From CAZBUK01 sp964495085 (lineage in GTDB: Bacteria; Bacteroidota; Ignavibacteria; T3Sed10-11): a stretch of 64,000 bases of DNA. Position numbers and translations under genes: made by a program. Below are positions 36,526-48,945 of this stretch, piece by piece. Under the pieces are notes generated by a model, which worked only from the letters and a program-made list of their open reading frames with translations, did no database searches and was not told where the DNA came from. How positions within the stretch are numbered: the first letter of the stretch is position 1; each line of letters begins with the position of its first letter. The stretch spans positions 1 through 64,000 of the forward strand of contig CAZBUK010000008.1 in the NCBI GenBank assembly GCA_964495085.1, given 5' to 3'.

Positions 36526-39147
36526 TCAATATACTCCGCGTATACTGCCCCGTTTCGTGACTTTAAGATCCTGCAGATGCGGCGCCTTGACCCTGATTTC
36601 GAGTCGATAATACTGATTAAATCCGGTCGGGACCCAGCTGAAATCCAGGGTCCAACAATGGAGATCCCTTGAAATAACAAGCAAAGGGGTGGTAAATTCC
36701 TTACGAATAAAATCGTATCCGGTCGATCCGCGAATTCTCCAGTTTTCCGTTATACTGACTGATCCGTCGGCGCGGAGATTGTTCGATCTGCTTATGATGA
36801 GCGGATTGGATTCGTTATATCTGAAACTCCATGAGAGCGCCAGATCCCAGGGAACCGAAACCTGCGGGACAAAATGATAATCGTAATAACGAAAATCGTT
36901 CATGCGGGGATTCATCGGATGATAGAGATCGGTAAATTCATATGGATAAGGCGACCGGTACTGCGTTCCGCCCCGAAGTGATGTGCTCACGTTCAGACTG
37001 AGATCGAGAAACCTGACAAGCGATCCGGTTTCGTTCACCTGGTATCGATTCACCCGCCTTCCCAGTTTGGGATCGAATGCAAATACATCGAAGGAAGCAC
37101 CGCCGCTGACGGAAAAGAGATTACCGACAGCCGTGCGGAAACTCATGCCGATAGGACTCAGTTTGAGTGAATCCTGCGCGAAATTATAAGACGTCGATAT
37201 GCTCAGGTTCAACAGCTGGTAACGTTTTTCCTCCGCCGTAGTGTCCGAAGGCGACGGAGCAGTTTTCATTTCGAAAAGATTTCCGACGGAGAAGGAAAGC
37301 GATTGCTCAAGCCCCGCGGGAGCCGTCCCGTAAATCTGTCCTGAGAATCGGTCGTAACGGATCATCTCATTCAGAACGGGATCATGGTAGCTACCGTAGT
37401 AACCCCAGAAAGGTTTCGAGAAATCCGGCCTGAATCCGAGCGTTATGTTCGGCGTGATGGTGTGCCTAATTCCGGTGATTCGCCCGATACGCGGCTGGAA
37501 GATGCCGTAGATCGTGGTGCCCAGGGATATACCGCTGTTAAAGAATCTGACCGGATAAAAGCCTTTGTCCTTCCTGCTCGTTATGCTGCTGTCCTCGGGA
37601 TTGAACGATCGGTCTTCGCGCTCAGCGTACCAGTATTCGGAGTAATTCAGAAAGGGGGTCACATTGAAATAGCTTACCCGCTGAGAAGCCGTTACGTTAA
37701 CGTTGTGGCGCGCGCCCGTCCGGTACTCGGTCGTGAGCGAGGTATCGCCGGCTTCGGAGCGGCGCAACATGGTTGAAATATAGTTCTGCGCGTTCGATGA
37801 ATAGGAATAGCCGATGAGTTCATACCACCCGTAATCCTCTCCGGGTTTCCGGTCGCGTGCACTTTTTCGGAACGGGTACGACTGCGTGCGCGAAAAGTTG
37901 AGACTCGGGAGCAGCCAGGTAACCTCATCGGTCCGGATATTGTGATTCCGGTTGACGTTCAAAGAGAGGTTGTTCCCCGATCCCTCCCACCGCTTCGAGT
38001 ACGTTGCATTGGAGATTATATTCTGCTGCAGAAGCTGGTTATAGTCGAGACTGGTCGCTTGATAATACTGAGACGTCATGTAGTTGAAGTTGACGTCGAT
38101 TCGGGACGTCGGATCGATCTCTTGATTGTGCCTCACGAACACCTGATAGTCTCGCGATTCCGACCTGAGCGGATCGCCGGGTTCCCCTGTGAAGCGGTAG
38201 CTCGTCGAGGCGTCGATCGCACCGGTGAATTTGTATCTGAGGACGTAGCGAAACGACGAATCGAGCTTCCATCCTCCCTTCGAAAACCAATCGAACGATA
38301 CGCGCGAATCCATATACTCATTGATCGCCCAGTAATACCCGATCCCCGTCAGGAATCTTCCTCGCTCGGGAGCCTCGCCGAATGAGGGAGTAAGGAATCC
38401 GGAGGTCCGACGGCTCTGTGCCGGGAAAATTCCGAATGGAATGATGAATACGGGCACGTCGGCAATATACAGATAGATCGGCGATGCGGAGACGCTCTTA
38501 TTCGGGACGACCTTCATCCTCGGACTGAAAAAATAAAAATGTGGATGATCGGGATTGTTGCAGGTGGAGTACCATCCGTCGGCGAGATAGAGCACCTCGT
38601 CCTCCATTTTCTTGACAGTTTCCCCGTGATAATGCCCCAGTTCGATCTCGGTATCCGTGAGGGTCATCCTCCCCCGCTTCGATTTAAAATTATAAGCGAT
38701 AGTGTAGCCTTCATAGACTTCGCCGGCATCTTGCATTACCGGCACTCCCTCGTATGCACGTTTGAGAGCCCTGCCGGAAACGCCATCTCCGATGACGGTA
38801 TCCTTACGCACCCCTTCCGCGTATAATTCCGAAACATCCCAGTCCAGCAGGATTCGCGCCGCTTCAAGCCGCATCGTCCGGTACTGAAGATCTCCTTTAT
38901 TATAGAGCCGCATTTTTTTTGAAGCCACGTCGTAAATCACGGAATCGATCGCCGAATACACTACTACCGTATCGACGCCCGAGGGAGAGGGGACAACGGT
39001 ATCTGCTGCCGCCGGAACGGGAATCGAAATCGTATCGGCCGTAGTCGTATCCTGAACCGTTTGGAAGAATGTTCTTTGAAACGGATTCGCCGCGGCCAAG
39101 CAGCTGAGTATCGCCGTGAGCGCCATTATGACTGAGAGGATGCGCAT
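36526..39147 (-). CDS. lptD: LPS-assembly protein LptD
   Basis: Outer-membrane beta-barrel that inserts lipopolysaccharide into the outer leaflet with LptE. From ATG 39147 the protein has 873 aa, with a signal peptide (MRILSVIMALTAIL, cleaved near LAAAN), an N-terminal OstA/LptA-like beta-jellyroll (about 55-240, YSAIDSVIYDVASKKM, YNKGDLQYRTMRLEAARI, PVFIIPFGIFPAQSRRTSGFLTP) and a C-terminal LptD barrel. Its presence implies lipopolysaccharide. An in-frame TTG at 39195 would extend it by 16 residues without a ribosome site, so the ATG before the hydrophobic segment is preferred. It follows the ROK gene and precedes the sigma factor on the same strand. Confidence 0.92.
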   Translation of the reverse strand: MRILSVIMALTAILSCLAAANPFQRTFFQTVQDTTTADTISIPVPAAADTVVPSPSGVDTVVVYSAIDSVIYDVASKKMRLYNKGDLQYRTMRLEAARILLDWDVSELYAEGVRKDTVIGDGVSGRALKRAYEGVPVMQDAGEVYEGYTIAYNFKSKRGRMTLTDTEIELGHYHGETVKKMEDEVLYLADGWYSTCNNPDHPHFYFFSPRMKVVPNKSVSASPIYLYIADVPVFIIPFGIFPAQSRRTSGFLTPSFGEAPERGRFLTGIGYYWAINEYMDSRVSFDWFSKGGWKLDSSFRYVLRYKFTGAIDASTSYRFTGEPGDPLRSESRDYQVFVRHNQEIDPTSRIDVNFNYMTSQYYQATSLDYNQLLQQNIISNATYSKRWEGSGNNLSLNVNRNHNIRTDEVTWLLPSLNFSRTQSYPFRKSARDRKPGEDYGWYELIGYSYSSNAQNYISTMLRRSEAGDTSLTTEYRTGARHNVNVTASQRVSYFNVTPFLNYSEYWYAEREDRSFNPEDSSITSRKDKGFYPVRFFNSGISLGTTIYGIFQPRIGRITGIRHTITPNITLGFRPDFSKPFWGYYGSYHDPVLNEMIRYDRFSGQIYGTAPAGLEQSLSFSVGNLFEMKTAPSPSDTTAEEKRYQLLNLSISTSYNFAQDSLKLSPIGMSFRTAVGNLFSVSGGASFDVFAFDPKLGRRVNRYQVNETGSLVRFLDLSLNVSTSLRGGTQYRSPYPYEFTDLYHPMNPRMNDFRYYDYHFVPQVSVPWDLALSWSFRYNESNPLIISRSNNLRADGSVSITENWRIRGSTGYDFIRKEFTTPLLVISRDLHCWTLDFSWVPTGFNQYYRLEIRVKAPHLQDLKVTKRGSIRGVY

Positions 39148-39204
39148 TGTATACGGATGCCGGATCTTATACGGTGTCGAATTGTTGGATGACAAACCGG
39201 ACTC

Positions 39205-40158
39205 TCAAAGCACGAGACCGGCTGCACCGAGAATACCGGCCCGGTTGCCGAGCAGCGCCGGGATGGCCCTGACGGTCGGCCGGATCGGAGCCATGACATT
39301 CACCCGGAGTCTTCGATTCATCGGGGCAAACACAAGATCTCCGGCCGCCGAGATCCCTCCTCCGACGATCGCCAGATCGAAATTCATTATGTTCATGAAT
39401 GAGGCGAGCGCGACTCCGAGCAGTTCGCCCGCCTCTTCCATGATCTCCCGCGCGACGCTATCGCCTTCACCGGCGGCTTGCGCGAGTATTTTCGGTTCAA
39501 TCGCGGATTCATCACCGGCCACCAGTTTCCAGACGAGCGAATCGCTGCGTTGTCGAAGCCGCTCTACCGCCCGGGCCGAGAGGTATCGCTGCCCGACGTA
39601 ACTCTCGATGCAGCCGGTATTCCCACAATTGCAAGAGGGGCCTCTGTAGTCGATGGATATGTGTCCGATCTCTCCCGCTCCGCCGTATGGGCCATGGTAG
39701 ATCTTGCCGTCGATGATGATGCCGCCGCCGACTCCGGTACCCCAAATCACGAATAAAAAATTTTCAATTCCCTTCCCCGCACCGAAGATACCTTCGGCGA
39801 TCGCCGCGGCGTTGGCATCGTTCTCGAGTTTAATCCGGACATCCTCCTCCAACCGGCGTGCGACCTCCACTCCGAGGCGGTATTCCGACCAATCCTTGAA
39901 ATTCGGAGGAGCGCTCACGGTGACTCCTGCAGGATCGATGATCCCCGGGGTCGCGATGCCTATCCCTCCATACTCCGCGAGCGATGTTTCTCCGGCGAGT
40001 CCGCGTATAGATTTGACGATCTGGTCGGCTACCCTGTCCGGTCCGTCATCTGCAAGCGTCGGCAGGGATGTCTCCCGCCTTATATCGCCCTCAGCTGAAA
40101 CTATGCCCGCCTTAACGGTTGTACCGCCGAGATCGATTCCGATTACGTCTTTACCCAT
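39205..40158 (-). CDS. ROK family sugar kinase (glucokinase-like)
   Basis: A 317-aa cytosolic kinase of the ROK family, most likely phosphorylating glucose or a related sugar with ATP. Visible are the N-terminal phosphate loop GIDLGGTTVKAG (about 5-16), the ENDANAAA catalytic segment (about 116-123, LENDAN), VIWGTGVGGGIIIDG (about 138-152), the ROK zinc motif CNCGNTGCIESYVG (about 175-188) with a histidine upstream in GEIGHIS, and GGGISAAGDL near the C terminus. The length is typical. Substrate specificity cannot be settled from the sequence. It lies between rarA and lptD on the minus strand, with gaps of 37 and 57 bases. Confidence 0.93.
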   Translation of the reverse strand: MGKDVIGIDLGGTTVKAGIVSAEGDIRRETSLPTLADDGPDRVADQIVKSIRGLAGETSLAEYGGIGIATPGIIDPAGVTVSAPPNFKDWSEYRLGVEVARRLEEDVRIKLENDANAAAIAEGIFGAGKGIENFLFVIWGTGVGGGIIIDGKIYHGPYGGAGEIGHISIDYRGPSCNCGNTGCIESYVGQRYLSARAVERLRQRSDSLVWKLVAGDESAIEPKILAQAAGEGDSVAREIMEEAGELLGVALASFMNIMNFDLAIVGGGISAAGDLVFAPMNRRLRVNVMAPIRPTVRAIPALLGNRAGILGAAGLVL

Positions 40159-40195
40159 ATCGTAAGAAAATTTCCGGATTCAGGTGATATGTGAT

Positions 40196-41542
40196 TTAAT
40201 TTTCCGCTCTGTAGCGTTTTCTGTTCTTCCACCATCCAAGGAGCCGTTCCTTGATCGAAGCCTCACGGCCGTTTGCCGACGGTTGATAATATATCCTATC
40301 GCCGAGCTTTTCGGGTAAATAGCTTTGATCGACAAAGCGGCCGGGAAAGTCATGTCCATAACGGTACTCGCTCCCGTATCCGAGCTCCTTCATCAGCTTG
40401 GTCGGTGCGTTGCGCAGATGCAACGGCACCGGCTCGTTCGGGAGCGTCCGTACGTCGTTCATTGCCTGTTCGATTGCCAGATACGACGCGTTGCTTTTGG
40501 GCGCCGACGCCAGATATGTAGCACAATGGGAGAGGATAATTCTCGCCTCCGGCATGCCGATGTAATCGACCGCTGTAAAGGCGTTCGTCGCGAGGACGAG
40601 CGCGAACGGATCGGCGTTCCCAATATCCTCGGATGCCAGAACGACCATCCTCCGAGCGATGAATTTCGGATCCTCCCCTCCTTCCAGCATACGCGCCATC
40701 CAGTATACGGAGCCGTCGGGATCGCAGCCGCGCAGACTCTTAATAAATGCGGAGATAATATTGTAATGTTCTTCTCCGGCTTTATCGTATTTCGAGAAGC
40801 GAAATTGAAACGCTTCCTTGATCAGGCCGGATGTCAGTATCATACGGTTGGAATCAGCGGCAGGTTTGGAGAGCTGCACCGCGGTCTCCAGTCCGTTCAA
40901 CATCGATCGGGCGTCGCCTCCCGAGAGGAGGATAAGCAGATCGATATCCTCTATGGTAATGGAATACCGTGCGAGTTGCGGATCGTGATGAATCGCACGC
41001 TCCAGGATCATGACCAGATGCGCTCTGCTGAGCGGTGTGAGCACATAGACGCGCGTACGCGATAGCAGCGGAGCGATTACCTCGAAGGACGGATTCTCGG
41101 TGGTAGCTCCGATGAGGGTAATGATTCCGCTTTCGACCGAATGCAGCAGCGCATCCTGCTGCGCTTTATTGAACCGATGTATTTCATCGATAAATAATAT
41201 GGTTTTCCGCTTTCCGGTTTTCAGATTCCGCTCTGCCCGGGTAATGATTTCCCGCACATCCTTGACGCCGGCGGAGACCGCGTTGAGCTGGTAAAAATCC
41301 GCTTCGGAGTGCATGGCAATCAGACGCGCGAGCGTCGTTTTGCCAACTCCCGGGGGGCCCCAGAAAATCATAGACCGGACATTTTGCTGCTCGAGCATTA
41401 TGCGTATGGGTTTGCCCGGTCCGACGATGTCTTCCTGTCCGACGAACTCGTCTATCGTCTCAGGTCTGATCCGTTCCGCAAGCGGCGCTCCCTCGGGAGG
41501 TTTCCGGAATTTTCTGTTGCGTATGTCGGGAAAGAGATCCAT
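40196..41542 (-). CDS. rarA: Replication-associated recombination protein RarA (MgsA)
   Basis: AAA+ ATPase related to clamp-loader subunits that acts at stalled replication forks. From the ATG at 41542 (448 aa) the N terminus MDLFPD leads to PLAERIRPETIDEFVGQED, Walker A GPPGVGKTT (62-70), Walker B ILFIDEIHRF (about 115-124), sensor 1 IGATTENPSFE and SRTRV, and a C-terminal MgsA-type region (GCDPDGSVYWMARMLEGGEDP, EDIGNADP). The upstream open frame would add 44 residues without family support and would run into the ftsB-like gene. No ribosome site is evident before ATG 41542, which stands 118 bases after that gene. Confidence 0.95.
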   Translation of the reverse strand: MDLFPDIRNRKFRKPPEGAPLAERIRPETIDEFVGQEDIVGPGKPIRIMLEQQNVRSMIFWGPPGVGKTTLARLIAMHSEADFYQLNAVSAGVKDVREIITRAERNLKTGKRKTILFIDEIHRFNKAQQDALLHSVESGIITLIGATTENPSFEVIAPLLSRTRVYVLTPLSRAHLVMILERAIHHDPQLARYSITIEDIDLLILLSGGDARSMLNGLETAVQLSKPAADSNRMILTSGLIKEAFQFRFSKYDKAGEEHYNIISAFIKSLRGCDPDGSVYWMARMLEGGEDPKFIARRMVVLASEDIGNADPFALVLATNAFTAVDYIGMPEARIILSHCATYLASAPKSNASYLAIEQAMNDVRTLPNEPVPLHLRNAPTKLMKELGYGSEYRYGHDFPGRFVDQSYLPEKLGDRIYYQPSANGREASIKERLLGWWKNRKRYRAEN

Positions 41543-41660
41543 ATAAAATGAAAAACCAACAAATCCTTTTACCGCAACGCCTTCATCCGGCCGGAGATGT
41601 TGGTTGTTTGACAGAGTCTGAGAATGGGAGAATTTATATAACGATCCGACGGAACACCGG

Positions 41661-42002
41661 TCACTCTTCGGCAATCCGGTATACCGTATCGCCCGAACGG
41701 ATCATTCCATATCGCTCGCGGGCGATTTTTTCGACAAACTCATCGTCGCCGGATACTTTCTCAAGAGCAGTACGAAGATCCTGAGTTTCGCGGTTCGCCG
41801 ATTGTACTTTCTCGATCATCTGTTCCTTCTGAAATTCAAGATTTACCCGCTGGATCACACCGCGGCTCCCGAAGAGGATATACGCGACAAGCATGAGCAC
41901 CGCCGCTATCTTCCATACCCGTCCGCGCGTGAAATATCTATACAGAGATCCCCTTGGTAAACTTCTTCCGGGTTTTTTCCGTCTGTAGAATTTCTCGTCC
42001 AT
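41661..42002 (-). CDS. Septum formation initiator family protein (FtsB/DivIC-like)
   Basis: A 113-aa bitopic division protein: basic cytoplasmic N terminus, a membrane helix (about 30-47, WKIAAVLMLVAYILFG), a periplasmic coiled coil (about 50-88) and the characteristic end ARERYGMIRSGDTVYRI. Proteins of this family join FtsL and FtsQ at the septum. It lies between ddl and rarA on the minus strand; ddl is a cell-wall gene often found near division genes. The ATG at 42002 has no ribosome site. Confidence 0.92.
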   Translation of the reverse strand: MDEKFYRRKKPGRSLPRGSLYRYFTRGRVWKIAAVLMLVAYILFGSRGVIQRVNLEFQKEQMIEKVQSANRETQDLRTALEKVSGDDEFVEKIARERYGMIRSGDTVYRIAEE

Positions 42003-42065
42003 AAAGTTTAATAATAGTAACTCGTGGAATGATTAGCAAGAACGGCTACGCCGCAACCGACCCCT

Positions 42066-43094
42066 CTATTTCCCCGTTCGGGCTTCCGTTACAGCGTCCG
42101 CGACGATCCGATCGCAGAGCTCCGGATAATCAATGCCAATTGCCTGCGCAGCTTTCGGGACCAGGCTTGTATCGGTCATCCCGGGAATGGTATTGACCTC
42201 CAGGCAGTAAATTGCGTTCTGAGGACTGAGACGAAAATCAATCCTGCCGAATCCGCGGCAGCCGATGAGCTGAAACGATGCAAGAGCGATTCGCCTCAGT
42301 TCCGCCGCTGTCCCTTCATCTATCGGCGCCGGGACGAGATATTCCGTCCTGCCCGGCGTGTATTTGTTCCGGTAATCGTAAAAACCTTCTCTGGGTCTGA
42401 TTTCGATCACAGGCAATGCCTCATAACCGAGAATGGCGACGGTGAGTTCTCTTCCGGGTATATAGGCTTCGATCAGCACGCGATCGGAGTATCTCCATGC
42501 GAAATCGAGCGCTTCAGCCAATCGTTCTTCCGAGTGTACTATGGTTAACCCGACGGCAGATCCCTGGTCGCCGGGTTTAATAACCGCCGGGTATCCGAAG
42601 TTCTCTGCGATCCGCTGTCGTACCGAATCCGGAGATTCTCCCTTCACCGCTGTCGTCCAGGTTGGCGTGGAAATACTTCCGTAGGAGAAAATCATTTTCG
42701 TCGTAATTTTATCCATTGCAATGGCACTGGATAGAACGCCGGAACCGGTATACGGAATATTTCTGTATTCGATTAGGGATTGAATGCGGCCGTCCTCTCC
42801 CCATGTCCCATGCAGCATAATAAAGACGACCTCCGTATCGTCAGGTACGGCTTCTTCTATCGTTTGCAGGTATAATCGTCTTGCATCCCGTATCTTACCG
42901 TTCAATACCGACGGCTCAGCTCCGATAGCCGATGCAAAAAGCTCCGATTCACCGGGCTGGTTGCTGCCGAACGTGGGATCGAGAGTGATGACGTCATGCC
43001 CTTTAGAACGAAGCGCTTTCGCCACATTCTTTCCCGATGCCAGCGATACATCTCGCTCAGGCGATATTCCCCCGCATAACAGAGCTATCTTCAA
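42066..43094 (-). CDS. ddl: D-alanine--D-alanine ligase
   Basis: ATP-grasp enzyme joining two D-alanines for peptidoglycan synthesis. The 342 aa show the N-terminal CGGISPERDVSLASG, MLHGTWGEDGRIQS (about 94-107), PYTGSGVLSSAIAMDK (about 114-129), KPGDQGSAVGL (about 173-183), IPGRELTV, and the C-terminal FRLSPQNAIYCLEVNTIPGMT with the metal ligands. Length and order are typical. The start codon is TTG at 43094, with AAAGGGA nine bases upstream; no better ATG lies near. It is the most upstream gene of the minus-strand run with ftsB-like, rarA, ROK kinase and lptD. Confidence 0.95.
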   Translation of the reverse strand: MKIALLCGGISPERDVSLASGKNVAKALRSKGHDVITLDPTFGSNQPGESELFASAIGAEPSVLNGKIRDARRLYLQTIEEAVPDDTEVVFIMLHGTWGEDGRIQSLIEYRNIPYTGSGVLSSAIAMDKITTKMIFSYGSISTPTWTTAVKGESPDSVRQRIAENFGYPAVIKPGDQGSAVGLTIVHSEERLAEALDFAWRYSDRVLIEAYIPGRELTVAILGYEALPVIEIRPREGFYDYRNKYTPGRTEYLVPAPIDEGTAAELRRIALASFQLIGCRGFGRIDFRLSPQNAIYCLEVNTIPGMTDTSLVPKAAQAIGIDYPELCDRIVADAVTEARTGK

Positions 43095-43416
43095 CTATTA
43101 TAATCCCTTTCCGTGGATTTCCTACATTTTGCTTTAACTGAATCGCATATTTCGAATTTAATAAATTATTCAGGAAAATGAAACCTAATGAGCTTATTGT
43201 TTTAATTAAAAATGAAAGATCAATTTCTCATTAATTAGAAAAAATAACATTTCGAAATAATTACAGCTTTGAGAGAATTCGGAGGGCTAAACTACGAGTC
43301 GGAAAGCATTGCGAAATAGTGTCCAAAACACACTAGAATAAACAATTATTATGATTCCACTCTATATCTATGATAGCCGAAATAGAATCCTCTGAAAAAT
43401 CATTTAAATCTACCGA

Positions 43417-43432
43417 TTGGCACAGATTTTGT
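43417..43432 (+). promoter_or_regulatory. Candidate sigma-54 (-24/-12) promoter of nifJ
   Basis: TTGGCAC, five bases, then TTGT. The consensus is TTGGCAC-N5-TTGC; the -24 GG and -12 spacing fit and one conserved base (C of the -12 GC) differs. It lies 104 bases before the nifJ start codon. The mismatch falls on an important base, so this is only a candidate. Confidence 0.35.
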
Positions 43433-43481
43433 TTGTTTATAGGTGCATCCTTAAATTACGTCCGTATTCCGAATATACTTA

Positions 43482-43491
43482 TCAAATTTGA
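43482..43491 (+). promoter_or_regulatory. Palindrome upstream of nifJ
   Basis: TCAAATTTGA is a perfect 10-bp palindrome 45 bases before the nifJ start. It could be part of a regulator site; in an AT-rich region such a palindrome can arise by chance. Confidence 0.25.
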
Positions 43492-43535
43492 ATATTAAGA
43501 TTTTTGGAATTTTCAATTAATTGGAGAAATTATAA

Positions 43536-47144
<3,609 letters not shown>

Positions 47145-47145
47145 T

Positions 47146-48144
47146 ATGGATTTAACGACCAAGTATCTCGGGATGACGCTGAAAAATCCGCTGGTCCCCT
47201 CTGCATCGCCGCTCACCGGAGATATTGCCAGCATCAAAAAGATGGAAGATAACGGTGCGTCGGCGATCGTGCTGCATTCTCTCTTCGAGGAACAGATCAG
47301 GCATGAGACGCGAGAACTCGACCACTACCTGCAGTTCGGAACCGAAAGCTTCGCCGAAGCCGTCACCTATTTTCCTCAATCGGACGACTACAATCTCGGA
47401 CCCGAGGAATATCTAAACCATATCCGGATGGCGAAAGAATCCGTGGATATACCGGTGATCGCGAGTCTCAACGGCATTACAGTCGGCGGCTGGATAGAAT
47501 ATTCGAAAAAAATGGAGCAGGCAGGAGCGGATGCGCTGGAATTAAACGTATACTATATTCCGACCAACCCGAGGCTTTCCGGAGTGGAAGTCGAAACGCT
47601 CTATCTTGACATTCTAAAAGCGGTGAAGGCGGCTGTTAAGATACCCGTGGCGATGAAGCTGAGTCCGTTCTTCAGCTCGCTCTCCCATTTCGCACGGCGT
47701 CTTGACGAACTGCATGCGGACGGACTGGTATTGTTCAATCGATTCTATCAACCGGACTTCGATCTGGAAAGACTCGAGGTCACTCCGAACGTCATTCTGA
47801 GCACGCCGCAGGCGATGCGGCTCCCCCTGCGCTGGATCGCCATTCTCTACGGTAAGATTAAAGCCGACCTTGCAGCGACGAGCGGCATCCATACACATCA
47901 GGACGTCATCAAAATGCTCATGGCCGGCGCACATGTAACGATGATGTGTTCGGCACTGCTCAGGAACGGCGTCCCCCATCTCGCGACCGTATTGACCGGA
48001 TTGCAGAAATGGATGGAGGAATATGAGTATGATTCAGTCGAGCAGATGCAAGGGAGTATGAGCCAGAAGAACGTCGGCGATCCGTCGTCTTTCGAACGCG
48101 CAAATTATATGAAAGCGCTTCAGAGTTTCAGACCGAATATCTGA
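47146..48144 (+). CDS. Dihydroorotate dehydrogenase-like FMN protein
   Basis: A 332-aa TIM-barrel flavoprotein of the 'DHOD-like' group often found beside PFOR genes in anaerobes. Family features are the N-terminal LGMTLKNPLVPSASPLTG, PVIASLNG, and the C-terminal phosphate-binding GIHTHQDVIKMLMAGA. The region that in true dihydroorotate dehydrogenases holds the catalytic base (NISCPN-type) reads LNVYYIPTNP here, so neither the Cys of class 1 nor the Ser of class 2 is evident; it may not act in pyrimidine synthesis. The ATG at 47146 begins one base after the nifJ stop and its GGAGG lies inside the end of nifJ, so translation is coupled. Confidence 0.92.
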   Translation: MDLTTKYLGMTLKNPLVPSASPLTGDIASIKKMEDNGASAIVLHSLFEEQIRHETRELDHYLQFGTESFAEAVTYFPQSDDYNLGPEEYLNHIRMAKESVDIPVIASLNGITVGGWIEYSKKMEQAGADALELNVYYIPTNPRLSGVEVETLYLDILKAVKAAVKIPVAMKLSPFFSSLSHFARRLDELHADGLVLFNRFYQPDFDLERLEVTPNVILSTPQAMRLPLRWIAILYGKIKADLAATSGIHTHQDVIKMLMAGAHVTMMCSALLRNGVPHLATVLTGLQKWMEEYEYDSVEQMQGSMSQKNVGDPSSFERANYMKALQSFRPNI

Positions 48145-48153
48145 CGGTATTAA

Positions 48154-48196
48154 AAAATCCGGTGCGGCGTCATACGGAAATGCCCTGCACCGGTTA
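48154..48196. other. Hairpin between the DHOD-like gene and the zinc-finger gene
   Basis: A stem CCGGTGC/GCACCGG, extended by GGC/GCC across a two-base bulge, lies 15 bases after the DHOD-like stop. The T run needed for termination is on the minus side, where no gene ends, so a terminator role for the plus-strand operon is doubtful. Confidence 0.3.
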
Positions 48197-48211
48197 TGCA
48201 AAGCACACAAT

Positions 48212-48562
48212 ATGACTAAACAATTACATACGCAGGTAAACAGGGCGGTGGAGTACATCGGGAAGGTTCCGGTAAAGGATCTCTTCGATGAAGCGGAAAA
48301 CTTTGTCTGTGCAGTTTGCGAGATGGACCGGAAACCCTGTCATATACACTCAGGAGCAACTTGTGCGCATATGATCAGGGAGGGGACCGAGCTCGAATTG
48401 CTCCGGAACGTCGATCATGCGGAAGCAAAGGGTATGTTCCGCACTTGCCTGGTCTGTGGAAGACCGATTTCCGCTAAAGCGCTTCGATATAATCCACTCC
48501 GGGAACTCTGCCCTCACTGCACTGACCGGGTGAAAAGAAAAAAGCTCCGCAACAAGGTTTAA
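48212..48562 (+). CDS. Small DksA/TraR-like zinc-finger protein
   Basis: A 116-aa soluble protein. The C-terminal half carries a four-cysteine motif, TCLVCGRPI ... LCPHC, resembling the DksA/TraR zinc finger, followed by a basic tail (VKRKKLRNK). The N-terminal half holds a second metal-like cluster, CAVCEMDRKPCHIH ... CAH. The acidic coiled-coil tip needed for DksA action on RNA polymerase is not recognisable, so function is open; metal or nucleic-acid binding is likely. It follows the nifJ/DHOD-like pair on the same strand by 67 bases. No ribosome site is evident before the ATG. Confidence 0.75.
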   Translation: MTKQLHTQVNRAVEYIGKVPVKDLFDEAENFVCAVCEMDRKPCHIHSGATCAHMIREGTELELLRNVDHAEAKGMFRTCLVCGRPISAKALRYNPLRELCPHCTDRVKRKKLRNKV

Positions 48563-48945
48563 TCCTCCTCCGGATGCCTGCATCTCCCCGCATAGATCAC
48601 TCTCCGGGAGTCGGACTATCCCGACCGTGAAGTGTTTATAAAATCTATTTAGGGCCTCCCACCTTTCCGATCTCTCCAGGGCCGGAATCTGTGCTACCCC
48701 ATTCCGACACGCTTGATAAACTCTTCACACGGTTTTTTCCGCCTTACCGACGGCCGGATTTTTCTGATTATTTGGAAACACTGTGGAATACTTCCGCTGA
48801 TGAATACAAAGCCAATGTTGCTCCCTACGGGGACATATCTCTCACCCTGTGATTTAAATCATACTAAAATGTACAAATTAGGCCTATTTTAATATTCGAG
48901 ATTCCTATCATAGTTAAACGAATATTATCAGATCGTGAGGATTTT
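48563..48945. other. Intergenic region upstream of the OmpA-family gene
   Basis: No gene is seen in these 383 bases. The half nearest the OmpA gene is AT-rich and contains the CRP/FNR-like palindrome at 48848-48863. Confidence 0.5.
48848..48863 (+). promoter_or_regulatory. CRP/FNR-family-like operator upstream of the OmpA-family gene
   Basis: TGTGATTTAAATCATA contains the perfect 12-bp palindrome TGATTTAAATCA. It fits the TGTGA-N6-TCACA pattern of CRP/FNR-type regulators with one differing base in the right half-site. It lies 83 bases before the start codon, in a usual place for activation. The regulator is not in the window. Confidence 0.4.

Larger units (their letters stand above)
43095..43535. 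other. AT-rich divergent promoter region between ddl and nifJ
   Basis: No gene. These 441 bases are much richer in A+T than the flanking genes and lie between divergent ddl (TTG start at 43094) and nifJ (ATG at 43536). They contain a sigma-54-like element at 43417-43432 and a 10-bp palindrome at 43482-43491, listed separately. Confidence 0.6.
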
